Source: Phycisphaerales bacterium
GTDB taxonomy: Bacteria > Planctomycetota > Phycisphaerae > Phycisphaerales > SM1A02
DNA: 7,164 bases
Reading direction: 5' to 3'
Assembly (NCBI GenBank): GCA_007125255.1
Contig: SLDM01000255.1
Span: 1-7,164, forward strand
In this document: piece after piece, positions 1-5,465 of the stretch
How positions within the stretch are numbered: the stretch's first letter is position 1
How the letters are laid out: every line of letters begins with the position of its first letter
Notes under the pieces: model-generated
What the model was told of the DNA's origin: nothing
The model's database searches: none
The model's input: only the letters and a program-made list of their open reading frames with translations
Program-made: the position numbers and the translations under genes

Positions 1-740
1 AAGCGCATGAAACGCATGAAACAGATAACCCATGGCGGCTGGAGCTGACCGCGTGGGTGTGGATGGTGAGCGTGGACGGCGACCTCGGCGCGCTCGGCCG
101 AAAAGCCGGGATCAGCGGGAGTTTTCGTGACGTCCTGCGCGACTCCGATTCACTGTTCGTCTTCAACGGCCGCATGGAGCTCGGCTATGAACGCTGGGGC
201 TTCTTCGTGGACGGCATGTTCGCGAAAATCGGCGTCGATAGTGTTCCCACCGCACCCGGGTTTCCCGATGTCGATGTGACCTACCGGCAGACTCAGTTGG
301 ACTTCGGTCTCATGTACCGCGTGGCGGAGTGGAGCCCCGAGAACGCCCAGAGCGAACTGCGCCGCGCCACCTTCGATCTCTACGCCGGGGTGCGCTACAC
401 CAACCTGGATCTGGAGCTCGACCCGGTCGTCTTTCCGAGATTGCGCGATCGCGTGGACTGGTTTGATCCGATCGTCGGGGCGCAGTTGGCGTATCCGTTC
501 TCACGCAACTGGCACGTGTTCGCCGGTGGCGATATCGGCGGCTTCGGCATCAATTCCGAGATCACCTGGAAGGTGACGGCGCTGCTCGGCTACGACTTCC
601 GCTTCTTCGACCACCGCGCGACGCTTTCACTCGGCTACCGGGCGATCGGGCAGGATTACCGCCGCGGCAGCGATGACCGCCGCTTCACCTGGGATCTCGT
701 GCAGCACGGCCCGCTGCTCGGGTTGTCGCTCAGCTTCTGA
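1..740 (+). CDS. Outer-membrane beta-barrel protein, 5'-truncated by window edge
   Basis: The reading frame is open from base 3, well before the first internal ATG at 57. The residues before that ATG (W-R-L-E-L-T-A-W-V-W) belong to the same protein, so the true start lies outside the window. About 245 residues are visible. They show the alternating polar/hydrophobic pattern of membrane beta-strands, aromatic residues at strand ends, many G-Y/G-D turns, and a final phenylalanine (S-L-S-F), the usual C-terminal signature for BAM-assembled barrels. The opening 'LTAWVW..SVDGDLG', the middle 'DLYAGVRYTNLDLELDP' and the late 'VDWFDPIVGAQL', 'GDIGGFGI', 'LLGYDF' and 'LGYRAIGQDY' blocks recall a widespread, mostly uncharacterised family of Gram-negative surface barrels (from memory, not a search). 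No transport function can be assigned. The gene is convergent with the ArsR/SRPBCC cluster. Confidence 0.85.
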   Translation, partial: AHETHETDNPWRLELTAWVWMVSVDGDLGALGRKAGISGSFRDVLRDSDSLFVFNGRMELGYERWGFFVDGMFAKIGVDSVPTAPGFPDVDVTYRQTQLDFGLMYRVAEWSPENAQSELRRATFDLYAGVRYTNLDLELDPVVFPRLRDRVDWFDPIVGAQLAYPFSRNWHVFAGGDIGGFGINSEITWKVTALLGYDFRFFDHRATLSLGYRAIGQDYRRGSDDRRFTWDLVQHGPLLGLSLSF

Positions 741-1051
741 ATCCGGGTCCACGGTCCCCCCCAATGAAGAGAACGGTCTTCAGGAAGTCGTGTGGGTCGC
801 GCCGATCCGATTCTGTTTGCAAACTGTCGAATTGGTGACTTCCGGCGAGGACGCGCGAACCACTCGTACATCGGCCTCACAACGCGAGCGACGGTGTGAT
901 TCGCATGGGACACACCAGGAACGTAAGGACACGCGACGCCGCGGCGCCGACGAGCCTCCTTCACTTCGTCACTCCATCCCTCATCCCTCCTCTTCGTGCC
1001 TCCGTGCCTCCGCGCCTTCGTGCCTCGAGGAAAAAGCAAGAGAGCGTCGTT
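741..1051. other. Non-coding convergent spacer
   Basis: These 311 bases separate two converging genes. I see no convincing coding frame. Short frames crossing it on either strand run through the tandem repeat at 992-1023 and have arginine-rich, low-complexity translations. It contains a perfect 10-bp palindrome GTTTGCAAAC (815-824), an imperfect hairpin GGTGTG...CACACC (893-898 with 911-916) without a T-run, a doubled CATCCCT (975-988), and the 8-bp repeat array. No clear intrinsic terminator is visible for either converging transcript. Confidence 0.7.
992..1023. repeat. Four tandem 8-bp units, CTYCGYGC type
   Basis: Four consecutive octamers fit CTYCGYGC: 992-999, 1000-1007, 1008-1015 and 1016-1023. 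The first and last are identical (CTTCGTGC). Read on the minus strand the unit is GCACGAAG/GCACGGAG. A doubled CATCCCT lies just upstream (975-988), and the array ends at a CTCGAGG. GCACGAAG-like tandem arrays are, to my knowledge, a recurrent intergenic element in Planctomycetota and similar genomes, and a source of spurious 'TKARRHGGTK' protein predictions. That recognition is from memory. Confidence 0.7.
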
Positions 1052-1543
1052 TCACCTCGCAACCTTCGCGAGCAGGATCTTTTCCAGCCGCGCGTATCCC
1101 ATCTCCATCCCCTCGGCCATGGGTGATTGAAGGGCGCCGTCGCGCGCTTCGCGGCTGGGATAGTGAATCAGAACGTCGACGCGGGTACGTCCGGCCTGCC
1201 CGATGAAGTCGGTGGTCACCAGCGTCTCTCCGCCGGTCCAGTCGGGGTCGAATTGCTCGGTATGCACCAGCCGTTCCGGCGGCTTCACTTCCCGGAACGT
1301 GCCGCTCAAGCTCATTCCGTTGCCGTCGGGCAGACGCCAGAGGTAGTGCAGCGTCCCGCCGATCCGCAGATCGATCTCACAGACTTCCAGTGAATGCCCG
1401 TCGGGGCCGAACAACCATTGCTTCAGAATCGAAGGCGTGGTCCACGCCTCGAAGACGCGCTCGCGCGGGGCGTCAAAGGTGCGCGTGACTCGGATCTCAC
1501 GATCGCTCGGCGTGGTGACGGTGACTTGGTCCGTTGGTGACAT
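1052..1543 (-). CDS. SRPBCC (AHSA1/START-fold) protein 3
   Basis: The product is 163 residues, the usual size of a single-domain AHSA1-like (COG3832) protein, probably cytoplasmic. Diagnostic parts are the first strand and helix 'RTFDAPRERVFEAWT' (21-35), the tryptophan after 'LKQW' (40-43), 'EIDLRIGGTLHY' (56-67) with the family's glycine pair, 'GTFREVKPPERLV' (81-93), and an amphipathic C-terminal helix (about 143-160) that closes the ligand cavity in this fold. The ATG start follows GGGAG with a 7-base gap. It is the last gene of the cluster, 32 bases after SRPBCC protein 2, and is clearly more divergent than the other two: it has 'EQFDPDWTGGE' and lacks the 'EMxFEQVG' and 'GGW' blocks they share. 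Family members bind small hydrophobic or charged ligands or have hydrolase/cyclase activity. No ligand can be predicted here. Confidence 0.9.
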   Translation of the reverse strand: MSPTDQVTVTTPSDREIRVTRTFDAPRERVFEAWTTPSILKQWLFGPDGHSLEVCEIDLRIGGTLHYLWRLPDGNGMSLSGTFREVKPPERLVHTEQFDPDWTGGETLVTTDFIGQAGRTRVDVLIHYPSREARDGALQSPMAEGMEMGYARLEKILLAKVAR

Positions 1544-1575
1544 GCTGAAACTCCCGGGCTTTTCGATTCATTCAT

Positions 1576-2043
1576 TCAAGAGCGCGAGGCATCGCTGGGC
1601 GCTCGCTCCAGGTGGGCCTGCAGGTGGTCAAACGCCTCGGACCATCCGCCGAGGTGGGAATCGCGCGACTCGGTGGTGGCGAGACCGACCTGTTCAAAGG
1701 TCATTTCCGTCTCCCGGTCGCTGATGCTGCGCAGCGTGAGGGTGACCATTGTTTCGACGGAGGGCTCGAGTTCGTTCTTCTCCCACTCATGGGTGAAGAC
1801 CAGTCGATGGGGTTCCTGAATCTCCCGGTAGGTCCCGCGCGCCACGTACTCCTGGCCCCTAGCGTCGCGCATGCCCGACCGCCACACCCCGCCCGTCCGG
1901 AGATCGACCTCTGCGAACAGCACTTCGAAGTCCTTCGGACAGAGCCAGCGAAGCAGGTGGGCGCGCTCGGTCCAGGCGCGCCACACCAGATCGATCGGGG
2001 CCTCGAAAGAACGCTGAATGACCAGTCGGGTGGAGGTGGACAT
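1576..2043 (-). CDS. SRPBCC (AHSA1/START-fold) protein 2
   Basis: The product is 155 residues. I chose the ATG at 2043 because AGGAG lies 10 bases before it and the family fold begins at once ('LVIQRSFEAPIDLVWRAWT', 7-25). The frame stays open further upstream, but that extension is low-complexity and crosses the end of the preceding gene. Landmarks are 'EVDLRTGGVWRSGM' (45-58), 'GTYREIQEPHRLVFT' (70-84), 'TEMTFEQVG' (112-120) and a 'GGW' before the closing C-terminal helix (132-148). It is a close paralogue of SRPBCC protein 1, with about half of aligned residues identical by eye, including 'EVDLR', 'W-R-x-G-M-R', 'RLVFT', 'FEQVG' and 'SRD'. It lies 61 bases after the DUF1579 gene and 32 before SRPBCC protein 3, so co-transcription is likely. 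The ligand is unknown. Confidence 0.9.
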   Translation of the reverse strand: MSTSTRLVIQRSFEAPIDLVWRAWTERAHLLRWLCPKDFEVLFAEVDLRTGGVWRSGMRDARGQEYVARGTYREIQEPHRLVFTHEWEKNELEPSVETMVTLTLRSISDRETEMTFEQVGLATTESRDSHLGGWSEAFDHLQAHLERAPSDASRS

Positions 2044-2104
2044 CGAAGAAGATCTCCTGAGGTGCGAACTGTCAATGGGGGGCGACCGGGTGTCGGCGGT
2101 CCGC

Positions 2105-2632
2105 TCAGTTGGAACCGGCCTTCCGGCGATACGTGACGGTCGAGAAGTGCTGCCATTGCCCGTCATCCCCGAGCATGTGTGAACTCATCTCGCGTTCGTC
2201 TTTCCCCTTCAGTGCAATGACATCCTTGTATTTCGCCATCGCGCCGGCGGCGTCCGGGTTCATGCTGGGGCCTTCCGTGAACAGGGTGAGCGTGTTTCCG
2301 CTTTCATCCCACTCGCTCGAGTCGTACACCCAGAGATGAGCCATGGGCGAACAGGCGCAGGACCCGACAAACTGTTCCCGACCCGGGTCGTAACCGATCG
2401 TGAGGTTCATGCGCATCTCCGCGCCGTCCTCCATCGTGATCGTGGTTTCCATGATGACCCAAAGTTCGCCGAAGGTCCGTGCCTCTTCAACTCCGGTCGC
2501 CTTCATGGGGGGCTGACCCGGTGCCATGATGCACTCTGATTCGTACGTCCATCTTCCGGCGAGTTGTTGCAGCCATTCGTGCTGTCTTTGCGGCCGGGTG
2601 GTCATCGGGCAGTCGGTCTGGGATTCCGTCAT
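2105..2632 (-). CDS. DUF1579 family protein
   Basis: The product is 175 residues with no signal peptide or membrane segment, so it is probably cytoplasmic. The pattern 'QHEWLQQLAGRWTYESE' (17-33), 'ATGVEEARTFGELWVIMET' (45-63), 'IGYDPGREQFVGS' (79-91) and the end 'HFSTVTYRR' (162-170) fits the lipocalin-like DUF1579 family, whose function is undefined. The ATG at 2632 is preferred: AGAGGA lies 8 bases upstream, and the longer open frame in front of it (to 2761) is low-complexity and covers the intergenic gap. A second ATG nine codons later is possible. The gene sits between the two paralogous SRPBCC genes, 125 bases after protein 1 and 61 before protein 2, all on one strand. Its position suggests a shared role or ligand with the SRPBCC proteins, but that is inference. 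Confidence 0.85.
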   Translation of the reverse strand: MTESQTDCPMTTRPQRQHEWLQQLAGRWTYESECIMAPGQPPMKATGVEEARTFGELWVIMETTITMEDGAEMRMNLTIGYDPGREQFVGSCACSPMAHLWVYDSSEWDESGNTLTLFTEGPSMNPDAAGAMAKYKDVIALKGKDEREMSSHMLGDDGQWQHFSTVTYRRKAGSN

Positions 2633-2757
2633 GGGATTGATCCTCTGCTGCTGAAGGTGCGAGTGTTGGTGAGAGAGTCCTTCCCGGTGTGCCGATGAGG
2701 TCATCCGGCTCGAGGGAGGGGGAGCCCCGAAAGGGCATGCGGCTTGCCGTGTCTTAT
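2633..2757 (-). other. Longest internal gap of the ArsR cluster
   Basis: These 125 bases lie between SRPBCC protein 1 and the DUF1579 gene. I see no good -35/-10 pair. Two short GC hairpins are possible: GGCTC/GAGCC (2707-2711 with 2722-2726) and GCCC/GGGC (2724-2727 with 2733-2736). They share bases and lack a T-run, so they could affect mRNA decay or partial attenuation but do not make a standard terminator. The DUF1579 ribosome-binding site lies at its downstream end. Confidence 0.4.
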
Positions 2758-3264
2758 TCACGCTCGGGCCAGATGCGCTTCAAGATGATCGAGCGTGCTG
2801 TTCCATCCGCCCCGGTGCGCATCGCGGGAGGCTTCGGAGACGAAACCGACCTGTTCGAAGTGCATTTCCGTCTTGCCTTTGTGTTCCGTAAAGCTCATCG
2901 TCACGAGCGTTGGCATGGTCGTCTGGCAGGGCTGATCGGGACGATCCTCTTCCCAGGCCTGGGTGAAGACGAGTCGCTCGGGCGGATGGATCTCCTGGAA
3001 TGTCCCGCCCCGAACCAGCACGGTGCCGTCAGGAGCGCGCATGCCCGCCCGCCACGCGCCGTTGAGGCGCAGATCAACTTCGACGAACTCCGGCGTGAAG
3101 TCCACCGGGCAGTACCACTGCATCAGATGCTCCGGTTCGGTCCACATCCGCCAGAGCAGCTCCCGCGGCGCGTTCAAGACGCGCGTGATGGACAAGGTCC
3201 ACTGGCCATCTTCAATCGCGACGGCGCTGCGCGCCTTTTCGTTTTCGTGGTGCGACATGGTCAT
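2758..3264 (-). CDS. SRPBCC (AHSA1/START-fold) protein 1, overlapping arsR
   Basis: The product is 168 residues from the ATG at 3264, or 166 from the ATG at 3258. AGGAAG is about 9 bases before the first and AAGGA about 8 bases before the second, so both starts are plausible. The frame is open for 72 more codons inside the ArsR gene, but those residues have no family resemblance. Landmarks are 'RVLNAPRELLWRMWT' (28-42), 'EVDLRLNGAWRAGMR' (62-76), 'GTFQEIHPPERLVFT' (87-101), 'TEMHFEQVG' (132-140), 'GGW' (152-154) and a closing helix (155-167). The start lies about 53 bases inside the ArsR coding region, so translation of the two is probably coupled. An ArsR repressor followed by an AHSA1-type SRPBCC gene is a common bacterial pair. 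The SRPBCC partner may sense or process the ligand, but this is not established for this case. Confidence 0.9.
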   Translation of the reverse strand: MTMSHHENEKARSAVAIEDGQWTLSITRVLNAPRELLWRMWTEPEHLMQWYCPVDFTPEFVEVDLRLNGAWRAGMRAPDGTVLVRGGTFQEIHPPERLVFTQAWEEDRPDQPCQTTMPTLVTMSFTEHKGKTEMHFEQVGFVSEASRDAHRGGWNSTLDHLEAHLARA

Positions 3265-3604
3265 TTTCCTTTTCTTCCTGCAGTTCCCGAAGGTAGCTGT
3301 CCAGTCGGTCGAAGCGTTCTTCCCAGTACCGCCGGTACGAATCAATCCAGGCGGCGACATCGCGCATCGGTGCCGCGTTGATGCGGCAGACGTGTTCCCG
3401 GCCCTCCCGGCGCCGCTCCACCAGCGCGGCCCGCTCCAGGACCCGCACATGTTTGGACGCCGCCTCGAAGGAGACGTCAAATGGCGCCGCGAGATCGGTC
3501 AGGTTGCGCTCACCCTCGGTCAGCGCCTCCAGCATCGCCCGTCTCGTGGGGTGGGAGAGCGCCCGGAAGACATCGTCGAGGGCGGATGGCTTATGTTGAA
3601 CCAT
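3212..3604 (-). CDS. ArsR-family winged-helix transcriptional repressor
   Basis: The product is 130 residues. The winged-helix domain runs from 'LDDVFRALSHPTRRAMLEAL' (9-28) through the recognition helix 'SFEAASKHVRVL' (45-56) to the wing 'VERRREGREHVCRI' (62-75). The tail 'WIDSYRRYWEERFDRLDSYL' (86-105) is an amphipathic dimerisation helix typical of ArsR proteins paired with SRPBCC genes. There is no 'ELCVCD' metal motif and only one cysteine (C73), so metal sensing is unlikely and an organic ligand or no ligand is more probable. The last 15 or so residues are very basic and lie in the overlap with SRPBCC protein 1. I chose the ATG at 3604 because it is the only methionine before the domain and sits 7 bases after a strong -10 box. 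No Shine-Dalgarno is visible. Upstream inverted repeats suggest autorepression. Confidence 0.9.
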   Translation of the reverse strand: MVQHKPSALDDVFRALSHPTRRAMLEALTEGERNLTDLAAPFDVSFEAASKHVRVLERAALVERRREGREHVCRINAAPMRDVAAWIDSYRRYWEERFDRLDSYLRELQEEKENDHVAPRKRKGAQRRRD

Positions 3605-3612
3605 GTGGTTGA
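3597..3612. promoter_or_regulatory. Putative ArsR operator 2 (over the start codon)
   Basis: TGAACC-ATGT-GGTTGA has the same 6-4-6 layout as operator 1 with one mismatch in one half-site. It spans the predicted transcription start and the arsR ATG (3604-3602) and touches the last base of the -10 box. The right half-sites of both operators share the longer stretch TGGTTGAGT (3606-3614 and 3645-3653). The centres are 39 bp apart. Confidence 0.5.
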
Positions 3613-3639
3613 GTATACCTTCTGGCGCGGCATCGTCAA
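3612..3639 (-). promoter_or_regulatory. Sigma-70-type promoter of the arsR cluster
   Basis: On the minus strand TTGACG (3639-3634) is followed after 16 bases by TATACT (3617-3612), a near-consensus pair in an otherwise GC-rich sequence. The -10 box ends 7 bases before the arsR ATG, so transcription should start at or within a base or two of the start codon. Both elements touch or overlap the inverted repeats described separately. Confidence 0.75.
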
Positions 3640-3651
3640 CCGGATGGTTGA
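3636..3651. promoter_or_regulatory. Putative ArsR operator 1 (over the -35 box)
   Basis: This is a perfect inverted repeat, TCAACC-GGAT-GGTTGA, 16 bp. It covers four bases of the -35 hexamer (3634-3639), so a bound dimer would block RNA polymerase. The size suits a winged-helix dimer. Assignment to the adjacent ArsR is inference from position and symmetry. Confidence 0.6.
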
Positions 3652-3679
3652 GTTTTTCTGGGGCCGGCCCGAAAGTGCA

Positions 3680-3709
3680 CGTTCGTCCCGAACGGCCGCG
3701 GGGCGGCCG
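3680..3709. other. GC-rich double hairpin between permease and arsR
   Basis: Two perfect stems abut: CGTTCG-TCC-CGAACG (3680-3694) and CGGCCG-CGGGG-CGGCCG (3693-3709), sharing two bases. A further 10-bp palindrome GGGCCGGCCC lies at 3661-3670. On the minus strand these structures come 20-68 bases after the permease stop and before the arsR promoter. They could form a transcription barrier or mRNA 3'-end stabiliser, but no T-run follows, so a standard intrinsic terminator is not supported. Confidence 0.4.
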
Positions 3710-3728
3710 GCATCCGATTTCCTTGCGA

Positions 3729-5465
3729 TCAGCGCTGAGGGCGGCCGGACCGGCGACCGGATTGATGGCCGGACCGTTGGCCGGACCTTTGTCCGGCGTG
3801 CTGGACAAAGAGTAGGACCGCCGTGCTCAGGATCATGACAAGCGTCGCCATCGCCATCACCGCGGCGATCTCGCCCTGCTCGAACTGATTGAAAATGAAA
3901 CTGCCCACCGTCTCGACGCCCGGCGGCAGCAGGATCACCGACGCCACCAGGTCACGCATGCACGCAATGAACGTCGTCAGCCAGCCGGCGAGCAGACTCG
4001 GCCAGAGCAGCGGCAGGGTGATGCGGCCGAAGGACTGGGCGCGGGAGGCGCCGAGCGATTCGGCGGCGTGTTCGAGGCGCGGGCTGATCTGCCGCATCCC
4101 CGCATCGCCGTACCGCAGCGCATCGGAGAGATAGAGCGCGATGTACGCCACCAGCAGCATCCAGACCGTGTTGTAGAGACGCAGGCCGCCGACCCACGGG
4201 GCGTTCCACGCCATGATCAGTGCGATCGCCATGACGATCTTCGGCAGCACGCGCGGCAGGATGGCGGTGACATCCAGCAGCGTCGCCAGGGGGCCGCGGA
4301 ATCGCGCGATCGCATAGGCGATGAACCCGCCGAGGGCGGCGCAGATCGTTGCGGCAGAGAGGCTGAGCCAGAGACTGGTCCACAAGGCGCCCAGGCCGCG
4401 CGATCCCGGTGTGAGTAGCGCCTGGTAATGCCGCCAGGTGAGCTCCGGCGTTCCCGCCGCCCACCGGTCGACGAGACTGCTGAGCAGCATCGCCAGGTAG
4501 GGCAGCAGGACCGTCAGCAGAAAGATGAAGACAAGGCCCGTCCAGATCAACACGTGTCCCAGCGGGCGCAGCGTGTGTTCGAGCGTTTGCGTGGTTCGTC
4601 CCGAGGCGTGCTGAGTTCGCCGCAGAAGTCGCTGGTTGATCAGCAGGGTCAGGATCGCGACGAACAGCAGGAGCGAAGAGAGCGCGGTCGCCAGCGGGAA
4701 ATCGACCGGCCAACTGGTCACGAGCGCGTAGATTTCGGCCGGAAGCAGGGGCAGGTTGGCCCGCGGGCCCATGATCGCCGGCACGCCGAAGTTGGAGATG
4801 GCGTCGAGAAACACGAGCAGTCCGGCGTTGAGCAGCGCCGGGCGCAGCAGCGGCAGCAGGATGAGACGAAACTGTGCAGAACGAGAAGCGCCGAGCATCG
4901 CGGCGGCGTGTTCGAGTCGGGTCGGGGTCGCGCGCAGGGCAGCTTCGACGGCGAGCGTGATGTAGCCGAACGAAGAGATCGCCATCACGAAGGTCACGCC
5001 CCAGAAGCTGAAGAAGAGCGACCGCAGCCACTCCGGCACGCCGCCGAGCATGATCTCGCCGAAAATGGAGTCGCCGAACCCGCCGGGAAGCATGAGCAGG
5101 GTGTAGGAGAGGGCAAAGACGTACGGCGGGGTCATGATCGGGACGAGAAACATCAAGCGTGCGATCGCCTTGCCGCGCAGGTTCGTCCGCGCGAGCACGT
5201 ATCCGCACGGCACGCCGAGCAGCCACGCCAGAGCGGTCGTCGCGCCGGCCCAGCGGACGGAGTTCCAGAGCATCTCCGGCACACCGTCGGTCGTGAGAAT
5301 GCGCATGTAGGCACCGAACGGCCCGGAGAAATCGCCCGCGAGCGCTTCGGGGAAAATGCTCTGAACCAGGAGCAGCGCGACCGGGTACGCCACCAGGACG
5401 ATCAGTACCGCCAGGCCGGCCAGCAGTGGCCAGCGATCGCGCAGTCGGGCCAGCCCGTTTCTCAC
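3729..5465 (-). CDS. ABC importer permease, two fused membrane domains (FbpB type)
   Basis: The product is 578 residues, the size of fused FbpB/SfuB or 2-aminoethylphosphonate-type permeases, in which both halves of the inner-membrane channel are one chain. About 12 hydrophobic segments are visible, the first at 13-35 and the last near 535-554. Each half carries the cytoplasmic EAA loop that docks on the ATPase: 'EHAAAMLGAS' (185-194) and 'EHAAESLGAS' (465-474), each followed by 'LPLLxPxLL'. The two halves are homologous and separated by a basic linker (about 279-302). The start is GTG, overlapping the TGA of the binding-protein gene by 4 bases, with GGGAG about 8 bases upstream. After the last membrane segment there is an unusual basic Gly-x-x-Ser repeat tail (558-578) made by 12-bp tandem repeats. 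The substrate is not determinable from the permease. Confidence 0.92.
   Translation of the reverse strand: MRNGLARLRDRWPLLAGLAVLIVLVAYPVALLLVQSIFPEALAGDFSGPFGAYMRILTTDGVPEMLWNSVRWAGATTALAWLLGVPCGYVLARTNLRGKAIARLMFLVPIMTPPYVFALSYTLLMLPGGFGDSIFGEIMLGGVPEWLRSLFFSFWGVTFVMAISSFGYITLAVEAALRATPTRLEHAAAMLGASRSAQFRLILLPLLRPALLNAGLLVFLDAISNFGVPAIMGPRANLPLLPAEIYALVTSWPVDFPLATALSSLLLFVAILTLLINQRLLRRTQHASGRTTQTLEHTLRPLGHVLIWTGLVFIFLLTVLLPYLAMLLSSLVDRWAAGTPELTWRHYQALLTPGSRGLGALWTSLWLSLSAATICAALGGFIAYAIARFRGPLATLLDVTAILPRVLPKIVMAIALIMAWNAPWVGGLRLYNTVWMLLVAYIALYLSDALRYGDAGMRQISPRLEHAAESLGASRAQSFGRITLPLLWPSLLAGWLTTFIACMRDLVASVILLPPGVETVGSFIFNQFEQGEIAAVMAMATLVMILSTAVLLFVQHAGQRSGQRSGHQSGRRSGRPQR
3735..3794 (-). 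repeat. Five 12-bp tandem units at the permease 3' end
   Basis: Five degenerate 12-bp units (minus-strand consensus close to GGCCNNCGGTCC) occupy 3783-3794, 3771-3782, 3759-3770, 3747-3758 and 3735-3746. In frame they encode Gly-x-x-Ser tetrapeptides: GQRS, GQRS, GHQS, GRRS, then GRPQ. The units also contain a perfect 7-bp stem with a 4-base loop (3780-3786 with 3791-3797). The unit length keeps the frame intact whenever copies are gained or lost. Confidence 0.75.

Noticed and set aside
815..824. Perfect palindrome GTTTGCAAAC
   Set aside because: It is isolated and not associated with a promoter or gene start. Symmetry alone does not support an operator call.
893..916. GGTGTG...CACACC hairpin as a terminator
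   Set aside because: It has a 6-bp stem with a 12-base loop and no T-run on either strand; too weak to call.
656..1039. A 127-codon minus-strand frame across the convergent spacer
   Set aside because: It begins in the octamer repeat and runs antisense into the barrel gene. The translation is low-complexity and repeat-derived, with no domain.
2044..2104. A TTGACA hexamer on the minus strand in front of SRPBCC protein 2
   Set aside because: At 16-18 bases downstream there is no acceptable -10 box. The same stretch carries the gene's ribosome-binding site, so co-transcription from the arsR promoter is simpler.
2044..2166. Longer start for SRPBCC protein 2 (open frame to 2166)
   Set aside because: The extra residues are low-complexity and overlap the end of the DUF1579 gene, and the 2043 ATG has a good AGGAG and begins the fold directly.
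3605..3808. Longer start for ArsR (open frame to 3808)
   Set aside because: The extension would read through the promoter, the operators and the permease repeat tail, and has no family resemblance.
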